Positions 13,126 through 22,181 of a stretch of 64,000 bases of DNA are shown here, in pieces. The notes beneath the pieces were generated by a model. That model did not search any database and was not told the origin of the DNA. It was given only the letters and a program-made list of their open reading frames with translations. Position numbers and translations under genes: made by a program. The stretch's first letter is position 1, and each line of letters begins with the position of its first letter. The stretch is from Cyprinodon diabolis (lineage: Eukaryota; Chordata; Actinopteri; Cyprinodontiformes; Cyprinodontidae), in NCBI GenBank assembly GCA_030533445.1, contig CM060068.1, forward strand, positions 28,816,510-28,880,509. Reading direction: 5' to 3'.

Positions 13126-13838
13126 TGTCATGATGGGTTTAAGGTTCTTTAGCCCACATGCAGAACACAACGGAGGCTGAGTAAAAGTTTAACAGAGTTT
13201 ATTGAAAGTTTCAACAACACAAGATAATGTACTGGGTCTGGAACTGGTCCGGGCAGGTTCACTGAAGTCTGCAGAGATGATAGTTTGGTTAGTGGAGCTG
13301 GCAGATGAGTTATGAGTTCTTGATTATTCAGATTCTACCTTGACTGAGTCCAGGCTTCTCTTTGAGAGAGAGGGAACTGTTGGGTCCAGAGACTGTTGGT
13401 TCAGCAGAGGATACGACCAGCTGCAGCGTCTAACTTCTGACTTTGAATGGCAGACGTTGATCTGAGTTTCCAGCTCTTCACCAAGAGCAGCAGGGGAATC
13501 CACATAGGAATCTTCAGGTTTGGTTCACCAGGGCAGATTGACAGGTTAAGCTCACCCAGAGCTTCAGGCTAGAGACAGGTTTCCTGTGAGGCAAAAACAG
13601 AGAAGAGTTAGAATCTGATCTCTCAACAGAGACAACTAGATTCTTTCAGTTTCAGAGGCTCAGGTTGCTAACCAAACTAAGGTCAACACTGCGGCGTCGA
13701 AGGAAGGTCTGGCAGCTGGTTATAAAGGAGAGGTCTCCTGATGAGTAGATGCGTCTCAGGTGTGCTGGAAAGCTCCAGCTCCAGGAGACCCACGGCGCAC
13801 TCTGCTGGAGGAAGGTGGTACAGCTCCAGATCCCAACA
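13126..13838 (-). repeat. Gypsy 3' LTR
   Basis: 713 bp. In element orientation it runs TGTTGGGATCTGG to TCATGACA. A TATA-like TTTATAACC and a poly(A) signal AATAAA (plus-strand TTTATT at 13198-13203) are present. The self-primer complement lies at 13685-13695. The outer side abuts TSD TAAGG. Confidence 0.95.
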
Positions 13839-13851
13839 GTACCCCCTTCTC
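13839..13851 (-). other. Polypurine tract
   Basis: Immediately internal to the 3' LTR the element strand reads GAGAAGGGGGTAC, the expected position and composition for the primer of plus-strand DNA synthesis. It starts right at the pol stop codon (13850-13852). Confidence 0.75.
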
Positions 13852-14398
13852 AACGACCGCCTCTTGGCGGTCCAGAAGAAGTCGACGGGAGGGAGCTCTC
13901 ATATTCCTCGATAAGGGATGGATCAAGGATATACGAACCAGGAACCCATGTGCGGTCCTCCGGACCGTAGCCCTCCCAATCGACGAGGTACTGCCAACCG
14001 CGACCTCGCCGACGGGAGTCCACGATCCGGCGGACGGTGAAAGCTGGATGACCATCGTTGTCCAGGGCGGGTGGAGGGGAGTCGGACGGTGGGCACAGGG
14101 GGCTAGAGACAACAGGTTTAATTTGGGAGACATGGAACATGGGATGGATGCGAAGACTCGGAGGTAGGTGCAGACGGACAGCAGAGGGGTTGATGATCTG
14201 GGCTATTTTATATGGGCCAATGAACCGGGGGGACAGTTTCCGAGACATACCCTTGAGGGGAATGTCTCGTGTAGACAGCCATACCTCTTGGCCAATGGAG
14301 TAGTCAGGGGCCGGGCGTCTCTTGGAGTCAGCGAAGCGTTTAAAGGAAGCTGATGAGCGGTTAAGGGTGGCGATAGTGTCCTCCAGACTCTCTGACAA
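13850..14398 (-). pseudogene. pol: Gypsy pol C-terminus with chromodomain
   Basis: This open segment covers the integrase C-terminal region (motif [15 protein letters not shown], then 'FIGPYKI') and ends in a chromodomain with the aromatic-rich core '[19 protein letters not shown]'. In chromoviruses this module directs integration to chromatin marked by methylated histones. It is out of frame with the upstream integrase core; the break lies close to 14400. The stop codon is 12 nt from the LTR. Confidence 0.85.
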
Positions 14399-15242
14399 CG
14401 GCGGATGTGATGTTGGACTGATCGGACTGAGATCTCTCTCTCGTCTGCAGGGAAAAGTGGAGGCTGATAACCGAGAGACACCTGGAACGGGGATAGACCA
14501 GTAGAAGCAGATTTTAATGAATTGTGGGCATATTCGATCCCGGTCAGAAACTGACTCCAGTCAGTTGGATTGTTAGAGGTCAGGCAGCGGAGAGTGGACT
14601 CTAGTTGCTGATTCATTCTCTCCGTCTGCCCGTTAGACTGTGGGTGATAACGAGAGGTGAGAGATGACTTACAGTTTAACGCAGAACAGAAGGCTTTCCA
14701 GACCTGAGAGATGAACTGTGGACCGCGGTCGGAGAGGATTTCTTGTGGGATGCCATGGAGTCGGAAAACATGCTTCACGAGAAGCTGGGCCGTCTGGAAA
14801 GCCGTGGGAAGTTTCCTGAGGGGGATTAAGTGACCTTGGAAAAACGGTTGACGATGGTTAAAATGGTGGACATACCTCTGGATATCGGAAGACCAGTGAC
14901 AAAGTCTACTGCGATATGTGACAAAGGACGGGTTGGAACAGGTAGGGGATGCAGCAGGCCAGAAGGTGGTTGGTGAGAGGTCTTGTTTCTGGCGCAGATG
15001 GGGCATGCCAAAACGTACTCCTTAACGTCTTTGTGTAAGGATGGCTACCAGAAACGTCTTGTGATCAGGGCAATAGTTCTGCTTACTCCAGGATGGGCGG
15101 AAAATTTAGCAGCATGCATCCACTGGATCAGTCGGGATCTGACGGAAGATGGAACATAGGTTTTATTTGGAGGACCATTACCTGGGTCAGGTTCAGAGGC
15201 TAGGGCAGCGTTGATAAGATCAGTGATCTCCCAGGAAACCAC
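14203..15242 (-). pseudogene. pol: Gypsy integrase, disrupted
   Basis: The N-terminal zinc region (H..H with CPIC) and the catalytic core are recognisable: first aspartate in '[11 protein letters not shown]', second in 'ILSDRGPQF', and glutamate in '[13 protein letters not shown]', i.e. the D,D,E triad. The zinc-binding segment (15242-15045) ends in TAG at 15045-15047, where a tryptophan codon is expected. A frameshift close to 14830 separates the first aspartate from the rest of the core, and a second near 14400 precedes the C-terminus. The catalytic residues survive but cannot be made as one protein. Confidence 0.85.
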
Positions 15243-15479
15243 TCCAACAGTACAGGAGGCAGGGAGGACAGGCTCGGGTGTCTCAGGTTGGTCAGCGGAG
15301 TACAGACGAGAGAGAGAATCGGGCTTGACGTTCTTGGATCCAGGTCTGTAAGAGATAATGAGATTGAATCGGGAGAAGAATAATGACCATCTTGAATGAT
15401 GTGGATTAGATTGTTTGGCTGATTGGAGATAGGCCAGGTTCTTGTGGTCTGTCTAGACCAAAACTGGATGCTCGGCCCC

Positions 15480-16697
15480 CTAGAGCCAGTGTCTCCATTC
15501 CTCCAAGGCGAGTTTTATGGCAAGAAGTTCCCGGTCTCCAACATCATAGTTTTGCTCCGCAGGTGAGAGTCTACGAGAAAAAAAGGCACAGGGGTGAATC
15601 TTTTGGTCTGAGTCAGATTGTTGAGACAAAACTGCTCCAACACCGGAGTCTGATGCATCCACCTCTAAGATAAACTGTTTAGAGGGGTCTGGCTGGATAA
15701 GGATTGGTGCTCTTGAAAACAGGTTCTTTAATCTTTCAAAAGCGCTCTGGGCTTCAGGTGTCCATTGAAAAGTCTTCTTTACAGAAGTCAGGGTTGTGAG
15801 AGGTAGAGCAGTTTGACTGTAATTTCTTATGAAGCGTCTGTAAAAGTTTGCAAACCCAAGAAATCTCTGAAGCTGTTTGCGGTTTTCAGGTGTCGGCCAG
15901 TCCAGAACTGCTTTTATCTTATCTTCGGATGGCTTAACCTGCCCGCCCTCGAGCACAAACCCTAGAAAAGTGACAGATGGTTGGTGAAATTCACATTTTT
16001 CTGCCTTCACAAAGAGCTTGTTTTCCAAAAGTCTCTGAAGAACTAGACGGACATGTTTCTTATGCTCTGATAGGTTCTTGGAGTAGATCAAAATATCATC
16101 GATGTACACAAAAACGAATACATTCAAAAAATCTCTGAGGACGTCATTGACTAGAGCTTGAAAACAGGCAGGAGCGTTTGTGAGACCAAAAGGCATGACC
16201 AAATATTCAAATTGGCCTAAGGGAGTCTTAAAGGCTGTCTTCCATTCGTCTCCTTCTCTTATCCTAAGAAGGTGATAAGCATTTCTCAAATCAAGTTTGC
16301 AGAAAACAGTTGCACCCTGAACAGGCTCAAATGCTGATGACAGTAATGGTAGGGGGTACTTATTCTTGATGGTTATCTGATTTAGGCCCCTGTAATCTAT
16401 ACAGGGGCGCAGGGAACCATCCTTTTTGCCCACAAAAAATAAACCAGCACCAAGAGGAGAAGAAGATGGGCGGATTATCCCAGCAGCTAGAGACTCATTG
16501 ATGTACTTCTCCATGGTCTCACGTTCAGGCTTAGAGATGTTATAAAGTCTACTGCTGGACAGGGGAGCTCCTGGTAATAATTCTATGGCGCAGTCATATG
16601 GTCTGTGAGGTGGAAGAGACGTCGCACTGACCTTACTGAAGACTGGTGCCAGATCATGATACTCGGGAGGAACAGAAGTAAGGTCAGGAGAGTCCAT
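15480..16697 (-). pseudogene. pol: Gypsy reverse transcriptase and RNase H
   Basis: The 405-codon open part of pol contains a reverse transcriptase with its first catalytic aspartate at about residue 136 (KLDLRNAY) and the YIDD box at about 198-201. It is followed by an RNase H start ([15 protein letters not shown]). It closes at TAG 15480-15482, inside the RNase H/connection region, and a second in-frame TAG lies at 15453-15455, after which the same frame continues to 15242. Upstream it is in the same frame as the protease segment but separated by TAG 16719-16721. In related elements these are one continuous reading frame. Confidence 0.92.
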
Positions 16698-16718
16698 CTC
16701 CCCCCTACCTCTAGGGGA

Positions 16719-17197
16719 CTACACAGCAGGAGCTGCAGAACGAAGACATGTCTCATGACAGGAAGTGGACCAAGACTCAATGTGGCGTTCAGCCCAATTA
16801 ATATGGGGGTTATGACGTTCCAGCCACTCGAATCCCAACACCAAGGGAGAGCATGCAGAAGGAAAGACAAAAAACGTTAACGTCTCACGATGATTTCCAG
16901 AGATCAAAAGTTCTAGAGGTTGTGTTTGATGAGTTACTTGATGAAGTTTCTTTCTATCAATAGTGGAAACTCTGAGAGGTTTAGACAAAGGAACGGTTTC
17001 AATGTGTAATTGTTGGACCAGATTTGAGTCAATGAGATTACTTTCACATCCAGAGTCAATGAAAGCAGACAAGGTGAGGTTCTGGTTAGAAAAGAAAAGA
17101 GTAGCAGGTAACATCAGATGAGGAGCCTTTTCAGTTTTCAAATGGCCCGTCAGACTCCTCAATTCCTCTGACGGGCCCCGGCTTTTGACTTACCCGG
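16719..17197 (-). pseudogene. pol: Gypsy aspartic protease segment
   Basis: A retropepsin-type active site (FIDSGCESNLID) lies in a frame that begins just after a TAA inside the end of gag and is minus one relative to gag. Overlap with gag is about 36 nt (17159-17197). The first codon offered by simple ORF calling is a TTG at 17162, but translation is more likely by frameshifting from gag. The segment ends at an in-frame TAG (16719-16721) before the reverse transcriptase. This stop is probably a mutation rather than natural termination. Confidence 0.8.
17144..17187 (-). promoter_or_regulatory. Candidate minus-one frameshift signal (gag-pol)
   Basis: Reading the element strand, an A-run (TCAAAAG, 17188-17182) lies in the only window where the gag frame and the pol frame are both open. 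After a 4-nt spacer comes a perfect 11-bp stem, GGCCCGTCAGA on the plus strand at 17144-17154 pairing with 17167-17177, with a 12-nt loop. The gag stop codon lies in the loop. There is no canonical X-XXY-YYZ heptamer, so slippage would have to use a single AAA codon. Confidence 0.6.
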
Positions 17198-18220
17198 GCA
17201 TGAAGCTATGAAATGGCCAGTCTCACCACAGTATAGACACAGATTGCCCCTAAATCGTCGTTGTCTTTCCTCAGGGGATAGCCTTGTGTGTCCAATCTGC
17301 ATGGGTTCGACCTCCGCTCCATCTGAGTGAGAGACATGGACAGGCACAGAAAGAGTCTGGTTCTTAGACTTTGGCTTGGAACTGGGTTCTGCGGATCCAG
17401 AAAAAACAGAAGCATTATTTAATGCAGGAGCTGACAGATAAAAATTTAGACTTCTTTGTCTAGTGTTGTTTCTAGTTCGGAGCCTGTTATCCAATCTGAT
17501 TGTTAAACGGATTAAATCCTCCAAACTAGTTGGTTCGTCGATCGTGGCTAGTTCATCCTTGATGTTTTCATTTAAGGCCTTAAAATAAGCACTTTTGAGT
17601 GCACATTCGTTCCAACCTGAGGCTGCAGCTTTGACCCGGAAGTCGATTGAGAACTCAGCCACTGTAGAATTTCCCTGTCTTAAATCTAGCAGCGCTCGGG
17701 AGTCAATAGTTTTATCTGAGTCGTGGTTAAATACTTGGGAAAACTCAGATATGAACTCGGAAAAAGTACAAGAAAAACTGGATTCTGAAGAGAACCTTGC
17801 CTCCGCCCATTCAAGGGCTCGTCCAGAGAATTGAGAAAGAATGAATGATATTTTCTTTCTGTCATTTGGAAAACTGCCAGGAGAATGCTCAAAAAGTAAT
17901 CGACATTGGAACAAAAATCCCTTACAATCTCTTGGGTTACCTGAAAATCTTTCAGGCGGACTAGGACGGAAATCAGGAGGTGACGTCACTGCCGGTGACC
18001 TCGGAGGCGGAAGTGGATCCGGAACTGGACGTACCGCTGGCGTGGCGTTAGCATTACCCATGTAGCTGGCATACGTTTGTAGTATTTGGTTCTGATGTTC
18101 AATCTTTGTGTGTAACTCATGGAGGGTATGCGCATGTCCAAGGATCTGAGCGTCCTGTTCCTCAAGCCTCCTCCGGAGGTGATTTGCTGGGCTTTGTGTT
18201 TGGCCGCAGTGTTCTGTCAT
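17159..18220 (-). CDS. gag: Gypsy Gag polyprotein
   Basis: An intact frame of 353 residues counted from the ATG that forms part of the LTR's last bases (ATGACA). The N-terminal 60 residues are predicted coiled-coil (RRRLEEQDAQILGHAHTL and following). A proline-rich linker follows, then the capsid-like region with 'PERFSGNPRDCKGFLFQC'. A CCHC zinc knuckle (CLYCGETGHFIASC) sits about 25 residues from the end. Capsid assembles the particle and the knuckle binds RNA. The frame is open further into the LTR to 18256, so the true start is uncertain. Unlike pol, gag has no lesion. Confidence 0.9.
   Translation of the reverse strand: MTEHCGQTQSPANHLRRRLEEQDAQILGHAHTLHELHTKIEHQNQILQTYASYMGNANATPAVRPVPDPLPPPRSPAVTSPPDFRPSPPERFSGNPRDCKGFLFQCRLLFEHSPGSFPNDRKKISFILSQFSGRALEWAEARFSSESSFSCTFSEFISEFSQVFNHDSDKTIDSRALLDLRQGNSTVAEFSIDFRVKAAASGWNECALKSAYFKALNENIKDELATIDEPTSLEDLIRLTIRLDNRLRTRNNTRQRSLNFYLSAPALNNASVFSGSAEPSSKPKSKNQTLSVPVHVSHSDGAEVEPMQIGHTRLSPEERQRRFRGNLCLYCGETGHFIASCPGKSKAGARQRN
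18203..18213 (-). other. Primer-binding site, self-priming type
   Basis: One nucleotide inside the 5' LTR, 11 nt (element strand AACACTGCGGC) are exactly complementary to the LTR segment at 18773-18783. There is no TGG-type tRNA complement next to the LTR. This layout matches the self-primed initiation known for the Tf1/sushi group. Confidence 0.75.
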
Positions 18221-18926
18221 GATGGGTTTAAGGTTCTTAACCCACATGCAGAACACAACGGAGGCTGGGTAAAAGTTTAACAGAGTTTATTGAAAGTTTC
18301 AACAACACAAGATAATGTACTGGTTCTGGAACTGGTCCGGGCAGGTTCACTGAAGTCTGCAGAGATGATAGTTTGGTTAGTGGAGCTGGCAGATGAGTTA
18401 TGAGTTCTTGATTATTCAGATTCTACCTTGACTGAGTCCAGGCTTCTCTTTGAGAGAGAGGGAACTGTTGGGTCCAGAGACTGTTGGTTCAGCAGAGGAT
18501 ACGACCAGCTGCAGCGTCTAACTTCTGACTTTGAATGGCAGACGTTGATCTGAGTTTCCAGCTCTTCACCAAGAGCAGCAGGGGAATCCACATAGGAATC
18601 TTCAGGTTTGGTTCACCAGGGCAGATTGGCAGGTTAAGCTAACCCAGAGCTTCAGGCTAGAGACAGGTTTCCTGTGAGGCAAAAACAGAGAAGAGTTAGA
18701 ATCTGATCTCTCAACAGAGACAACTAGATTCTTTCAGTTTCAGAGGCTCAGGTTGCTAACCAAACTAAGGTCAACACTGCGGCGTTGAAGGAAGGTCTGG
18801 CAGCTGGTTATAAAGGAGAGGTCTCCTGATGAGTAGATGCGTCTCAGGTGTGCTGGAAAGCACCAGCTCCAGGAGACCCACGGCGCACTCTGCTGGAGGA
18901 AGGTGGTACAGCTCCAGATCCCAACA
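18215..18926 (-). repeat. Gypsy 5' LTR
   Basis: 712 bp. Element strand: TATA-like TTTATAACC at 18814-18806, predicted RNA start near 18783 (29 nt further), AATAAA at 18291-18286. The outer side abuts TSD TAAGG at 18927-18931. Confidence 0.95.
18773..18783 (-). promoter_or_regulatory. Predicted RNA 5' end / self-primer
   Basis: Element strand GCCGCAGTGTT lies 29 nt past the TATA-like box, the spacing expected for the first transcribed bases. It pairs perfectly with the primer-binding site at 18203-18213. The same 11 nt occurs in the other LTR at 13685-13695. Confidence 0.65.
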
Positions 18927-18931
18927 TAAGG

Positions 18932-21693
18932 TTTCACACATTTCACAGAGAAGCGTGGTATTAAACTCTGATTAGACTTAGTCAGACTTTATTTTCATTT
19001 TGTACATACAAAACGAAATTTATTTTTTAAAGCTCTCAAGACATTTCCATGTCTTAAAGTGCAACAGTGATCAAATGTAAACATAGTGATCAAATGTAAA
19101 CATGGGACTGAGATATGATTTACAGTCCATCCAACATCAAGCTTTCTTTTTTTTTTTTCTTCCAACATTCAGTAGTCTATGGGCAGTGGGGAAGAAGCTT
19201 AATAGCCTAGTGCTGAATTAATGCTGAATGAGGAGGATTATGATCAAATAGAATGATAAGAGTGCATGATGGGATTTAGAAGTGAGGACAAAGTGAAAGC
19301 AGGCAGAAAGACTGTGCTCTACTATTGCTAACACAGGACAGGCAGTGAGTAGAGGTGGGGGAACCACCTCGACATGGTAGATACATTCAATATTAATGGG
19401 AAATTTCATGAAGATGAATAACAGGGATTGAAAAGATTGAAAGAGTACACATTTTCTTTTTATTATTCAATCTGTTTATTTAAATTAAAGTAATTTAATT
19501 AAATTTTTAATATTATAAAACATCTGAAAGCAAGAGAAAAAATGTTTTAGGCATATGCCATTAGAAGAGACCCTTAAGCTATCAGTATCTGAATAGAGCA
19601 CAGCTATAACATCATGTTGATATTTTAGGTTTTAAAAGGGCTGGTTAATTCAGAAAGAAAACCCAATTTATGTATGTTAATAGAAAGTTAGATACATTTA
19701 CAAATGTGCACATAATTCCAACAGATTCCCCTTGTCTATTACATTTTACAATCTTTAAGGTTGCAATTAAGTATGGTTAAAAAGTTAACAAAACATTTCA
19801 GATACAGTACTTTTAGTTCATGCCATGGAACAATTAATTACTCTACGGCTTGGTCCACTAATGGTGGAATGGACAAAGTGACGGATGACAGGAAAGGGTG
19901 ACAGATAACTGATGTATGAAGTGACTGACAGATGGTTAGTCGGACACATGGATGGACTGGTTTATAAATTCCTAGACAGATGGATGGTCAGAGTGATGAA
20001 CAACTGGCTGGACTGACAGATAGACTGAGGGATAAAGCATTCTACAGATGGAAAAATAAAGGTTGGACATATGCTCCAAATTAACGGAGATTCACAGACT
20101 GACAGAAGCATCCATCATCTCTTTTAATGGGTAATAAGATCTATAAAAAAAAGTCAATACTCTATCTTTACTTTGAAGGAATATATAAAATTCCATACTT
20201 TTACATCATTTTTAAGGATTGTGTTAGAGAAATTTGCAAACTTATCTGAATTAGCCTGTCATTTCTCCCCAGTCTAGTACTGGCTGGCTTTATGTGAACT
20301 AACACTTCTCCAGCTGATATCTGCAATTTACCATGATTACCAGAGGTTAAACCAAACAAATTTTTTTGGAGGGGTGTGCAGAAGACCTAAAAGAAACATG
20401 TATAAAAATGATGGAGTCATAAACATACATAATGACTCCCTCATTTTCATCAAATATTATGAACATTTTGTTATGTAGATGACAGTATAATGCAGAAGAC
20501 AAAGACTTGTAGTCTTTGTATGCTTTTCTGGGAGCTTTGCAGCTTAATGGAGCAGAAAGCCTTTGGGGGAAGTCAGAGTTTTAAAGGAGAGTCAAAGATG
20601 ATGATTGGCCACCTCACAAGTGTGCACAGAACTGATTGGCTTGCAGCAGTGGAGCATCAGATGGCGACTGGGTGAGAGGTGAGGTAGAATGAAGTCTTTC
20701 AGTCTCTTTTTTCACTTAAACTTTGCTAAACAAGGATTAAAATACGGTGGAACTGTTTCTTTCAGAGATTCTTATTTGGACAAGGTGTGCTAGAAATACA
20801 AGATGCCCTTGAAATTGAATAAGGATATTTGTAATGTTTAGGGTATAAATGTGATCATCACACTGTGATGTCTCCCATATCATTTTTTTAGCCTGTCTGC
20901 TTCTTCAGTCAGATGATGCAGTAAGCATCATGACTGGCAAATTAGCTCTTCTAGCTGACTCAAAGGAAATCTGAATAGGTCCACACTTCCCACATCCAAT
21001 TGAGCTTTGGTAAATGATAAAATTAAATTGTGCAGATAAGAGAAGTGTCATCCTTCTTTTTTCAAACCTTACTCTCAGAGAATCTAAAGATACAAACAGT
21101 AAGACAAGTAGCTGTTAAGAAGCACTCGCTTTCCCAATAGTGGACCCCTGTTCTCAGTGCAAACCTCAACTGTTGAACTTCAGAATAATAAAACAGCACT
21201 TATAGGGAGTTACTCCTTTAGTTACACGCCATACTTTGCAGCTGGAGTCGTGATATATATAAAAAAATCTTGTTATCTGAATAAAATGATCTGGTGTAAT
21301 CATATTGTAATATAATGATGCATATTAAAAAGATAAAATATTACTCATACTTAAGGAAGCATCTGTGAAGGCTATTTAAAAGAAAGCAAAGAAAGCAAAG
21401 AAAAAAAAAACTGGCATCATGGTGAGCATGGTGGCATCAGGAATGTGTCTAATTTAGAGAAAAATAACAATGCCCTCTACAAAGCAGCAGCCTTTCCACA
21501 CCCAGCTTGACGAAATGCCTAGCTCTATCTCAATAACAAGACATGGGAGGCTGGCCCACTGACTGGTGACTTTTACAACAGGGCTTTGGCGTTTGTGGCC
21601 ACAAGGATCGCTAGATGTGAAAGTTACAGGTCTAGCTCCCGTCGTAGTCAAAAGTAAAATGGTGTGCCTTTAAAGATTAAATATTTCTCTGCA
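18932..21693. other. No gene; degenerate GATG/ACAG-rich stretch
   Basis: Mostly AT-rich DNA. Positions 19870-20060 carry imperfect short repeats of the type GACAGATGG/GGATGGAC, probably a decayed tetranucleotide array. No coding or RNA feature is recognised. Confidence 0.4.
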
Positions 21694-21707
21694 CATCTAA
21701 AAACTAT

Positions 21708-22167
21708 CCATCCATCCATCCATCCATCCATCCATCTTTCTCCGCTTATCCGGGGTCGGGTCGCGGGGCAGCAGCTTAAGAAGGGAGGCCCAGACTTCCC
21801 TCTCCCCAGCCACTTCTTCCAGCTCTTCAGGAGGAACCCCAAGGCGTTCCCAGTCCAGCCGCGAAACATAGTCTCTCCAGCGTGTCCTGGGTCTTCCCCG
21901 GGGCCTCCCCCCAGTGGGACGTGCCCGGAACACCTCACCAGGGAGGCGTCCAGGAGGCATCCTAAACAGATGCCCAAGCCACCTCAACTGGCTCCTCTCG
22001 ACGTGGAGGAGCAGCGGCTCTACTCCGAGTCCCTCCCGAATGACCGAGCTTCTCACCCTATCTCTAAGGGAGAGCCCAGCCACCCTACGGAGGAAACCCA
22101 TTTCGGCCGCTTGTATCCGCGATCTCGTTCTTTCGGTCATGACACCGAAACTGGTGTCATGACCGGT
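21708..22167 (-). mobile_element. Rex3 (RTE-clade) LINE, 5'-truncated
   Basis: The minus strand encodes an open C-terminal reverse transcriptase tail of about 150 residues, with 'WLGHLFRMPPGRLPGEVFRA', then 'RGRPRTRWRDYVSRLDWERL' and 'EELEEVAGEREVWASLL'. It runs directly into a (GATG)n tail (plus-strand CATC at 21708-21737). This C-terminus and tail are the hallmark of the fish Rex3 family. A 14-bp target duplication with one mismatch flanks it (21694-21707 and 22168-22181). It is dead on arrival, as usual for 5' truncation. Confidence 0.9.
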
Positions 22168-22181
22168 CATCTAAAAAATAT

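Larger units (their letters stand above)
13126..18926 (-). mobile_element. Sushi-like Gypsy (Ty3) chromovirus retrotransposon
   Basis: A complete 5.8-kb element in minus orientation: two LTRs, gag, then protease, reverse transcriptase, RNase H, integrase and a C-terminal chromodomain. That order is diagnostic of Ty3/Gypsy chromoviruses. The 5-bp duplication TAAGG is perfect (13121-13125 and 18927-18931). The LTRs differ by 7 substitutions and one 1-nt indel over about 712 bp, so insertion was recent. Nevertheless pol carries four in-frame stops and two frameshifts, so this copy cannot encode its own polymerase. Placement in the fish sushi group rests on gene order, the chromodomain and the self-priming layout. 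Confidence 0.95.

Noticed and set aside
16719..16721. In-frame TAG between protease and reverse transcriptase as a natural readthrough stop
   Set aside because: Other nonsense changes occur downstream in the same pol and no readthrough-type context was evident; mutation is the simpler reading.
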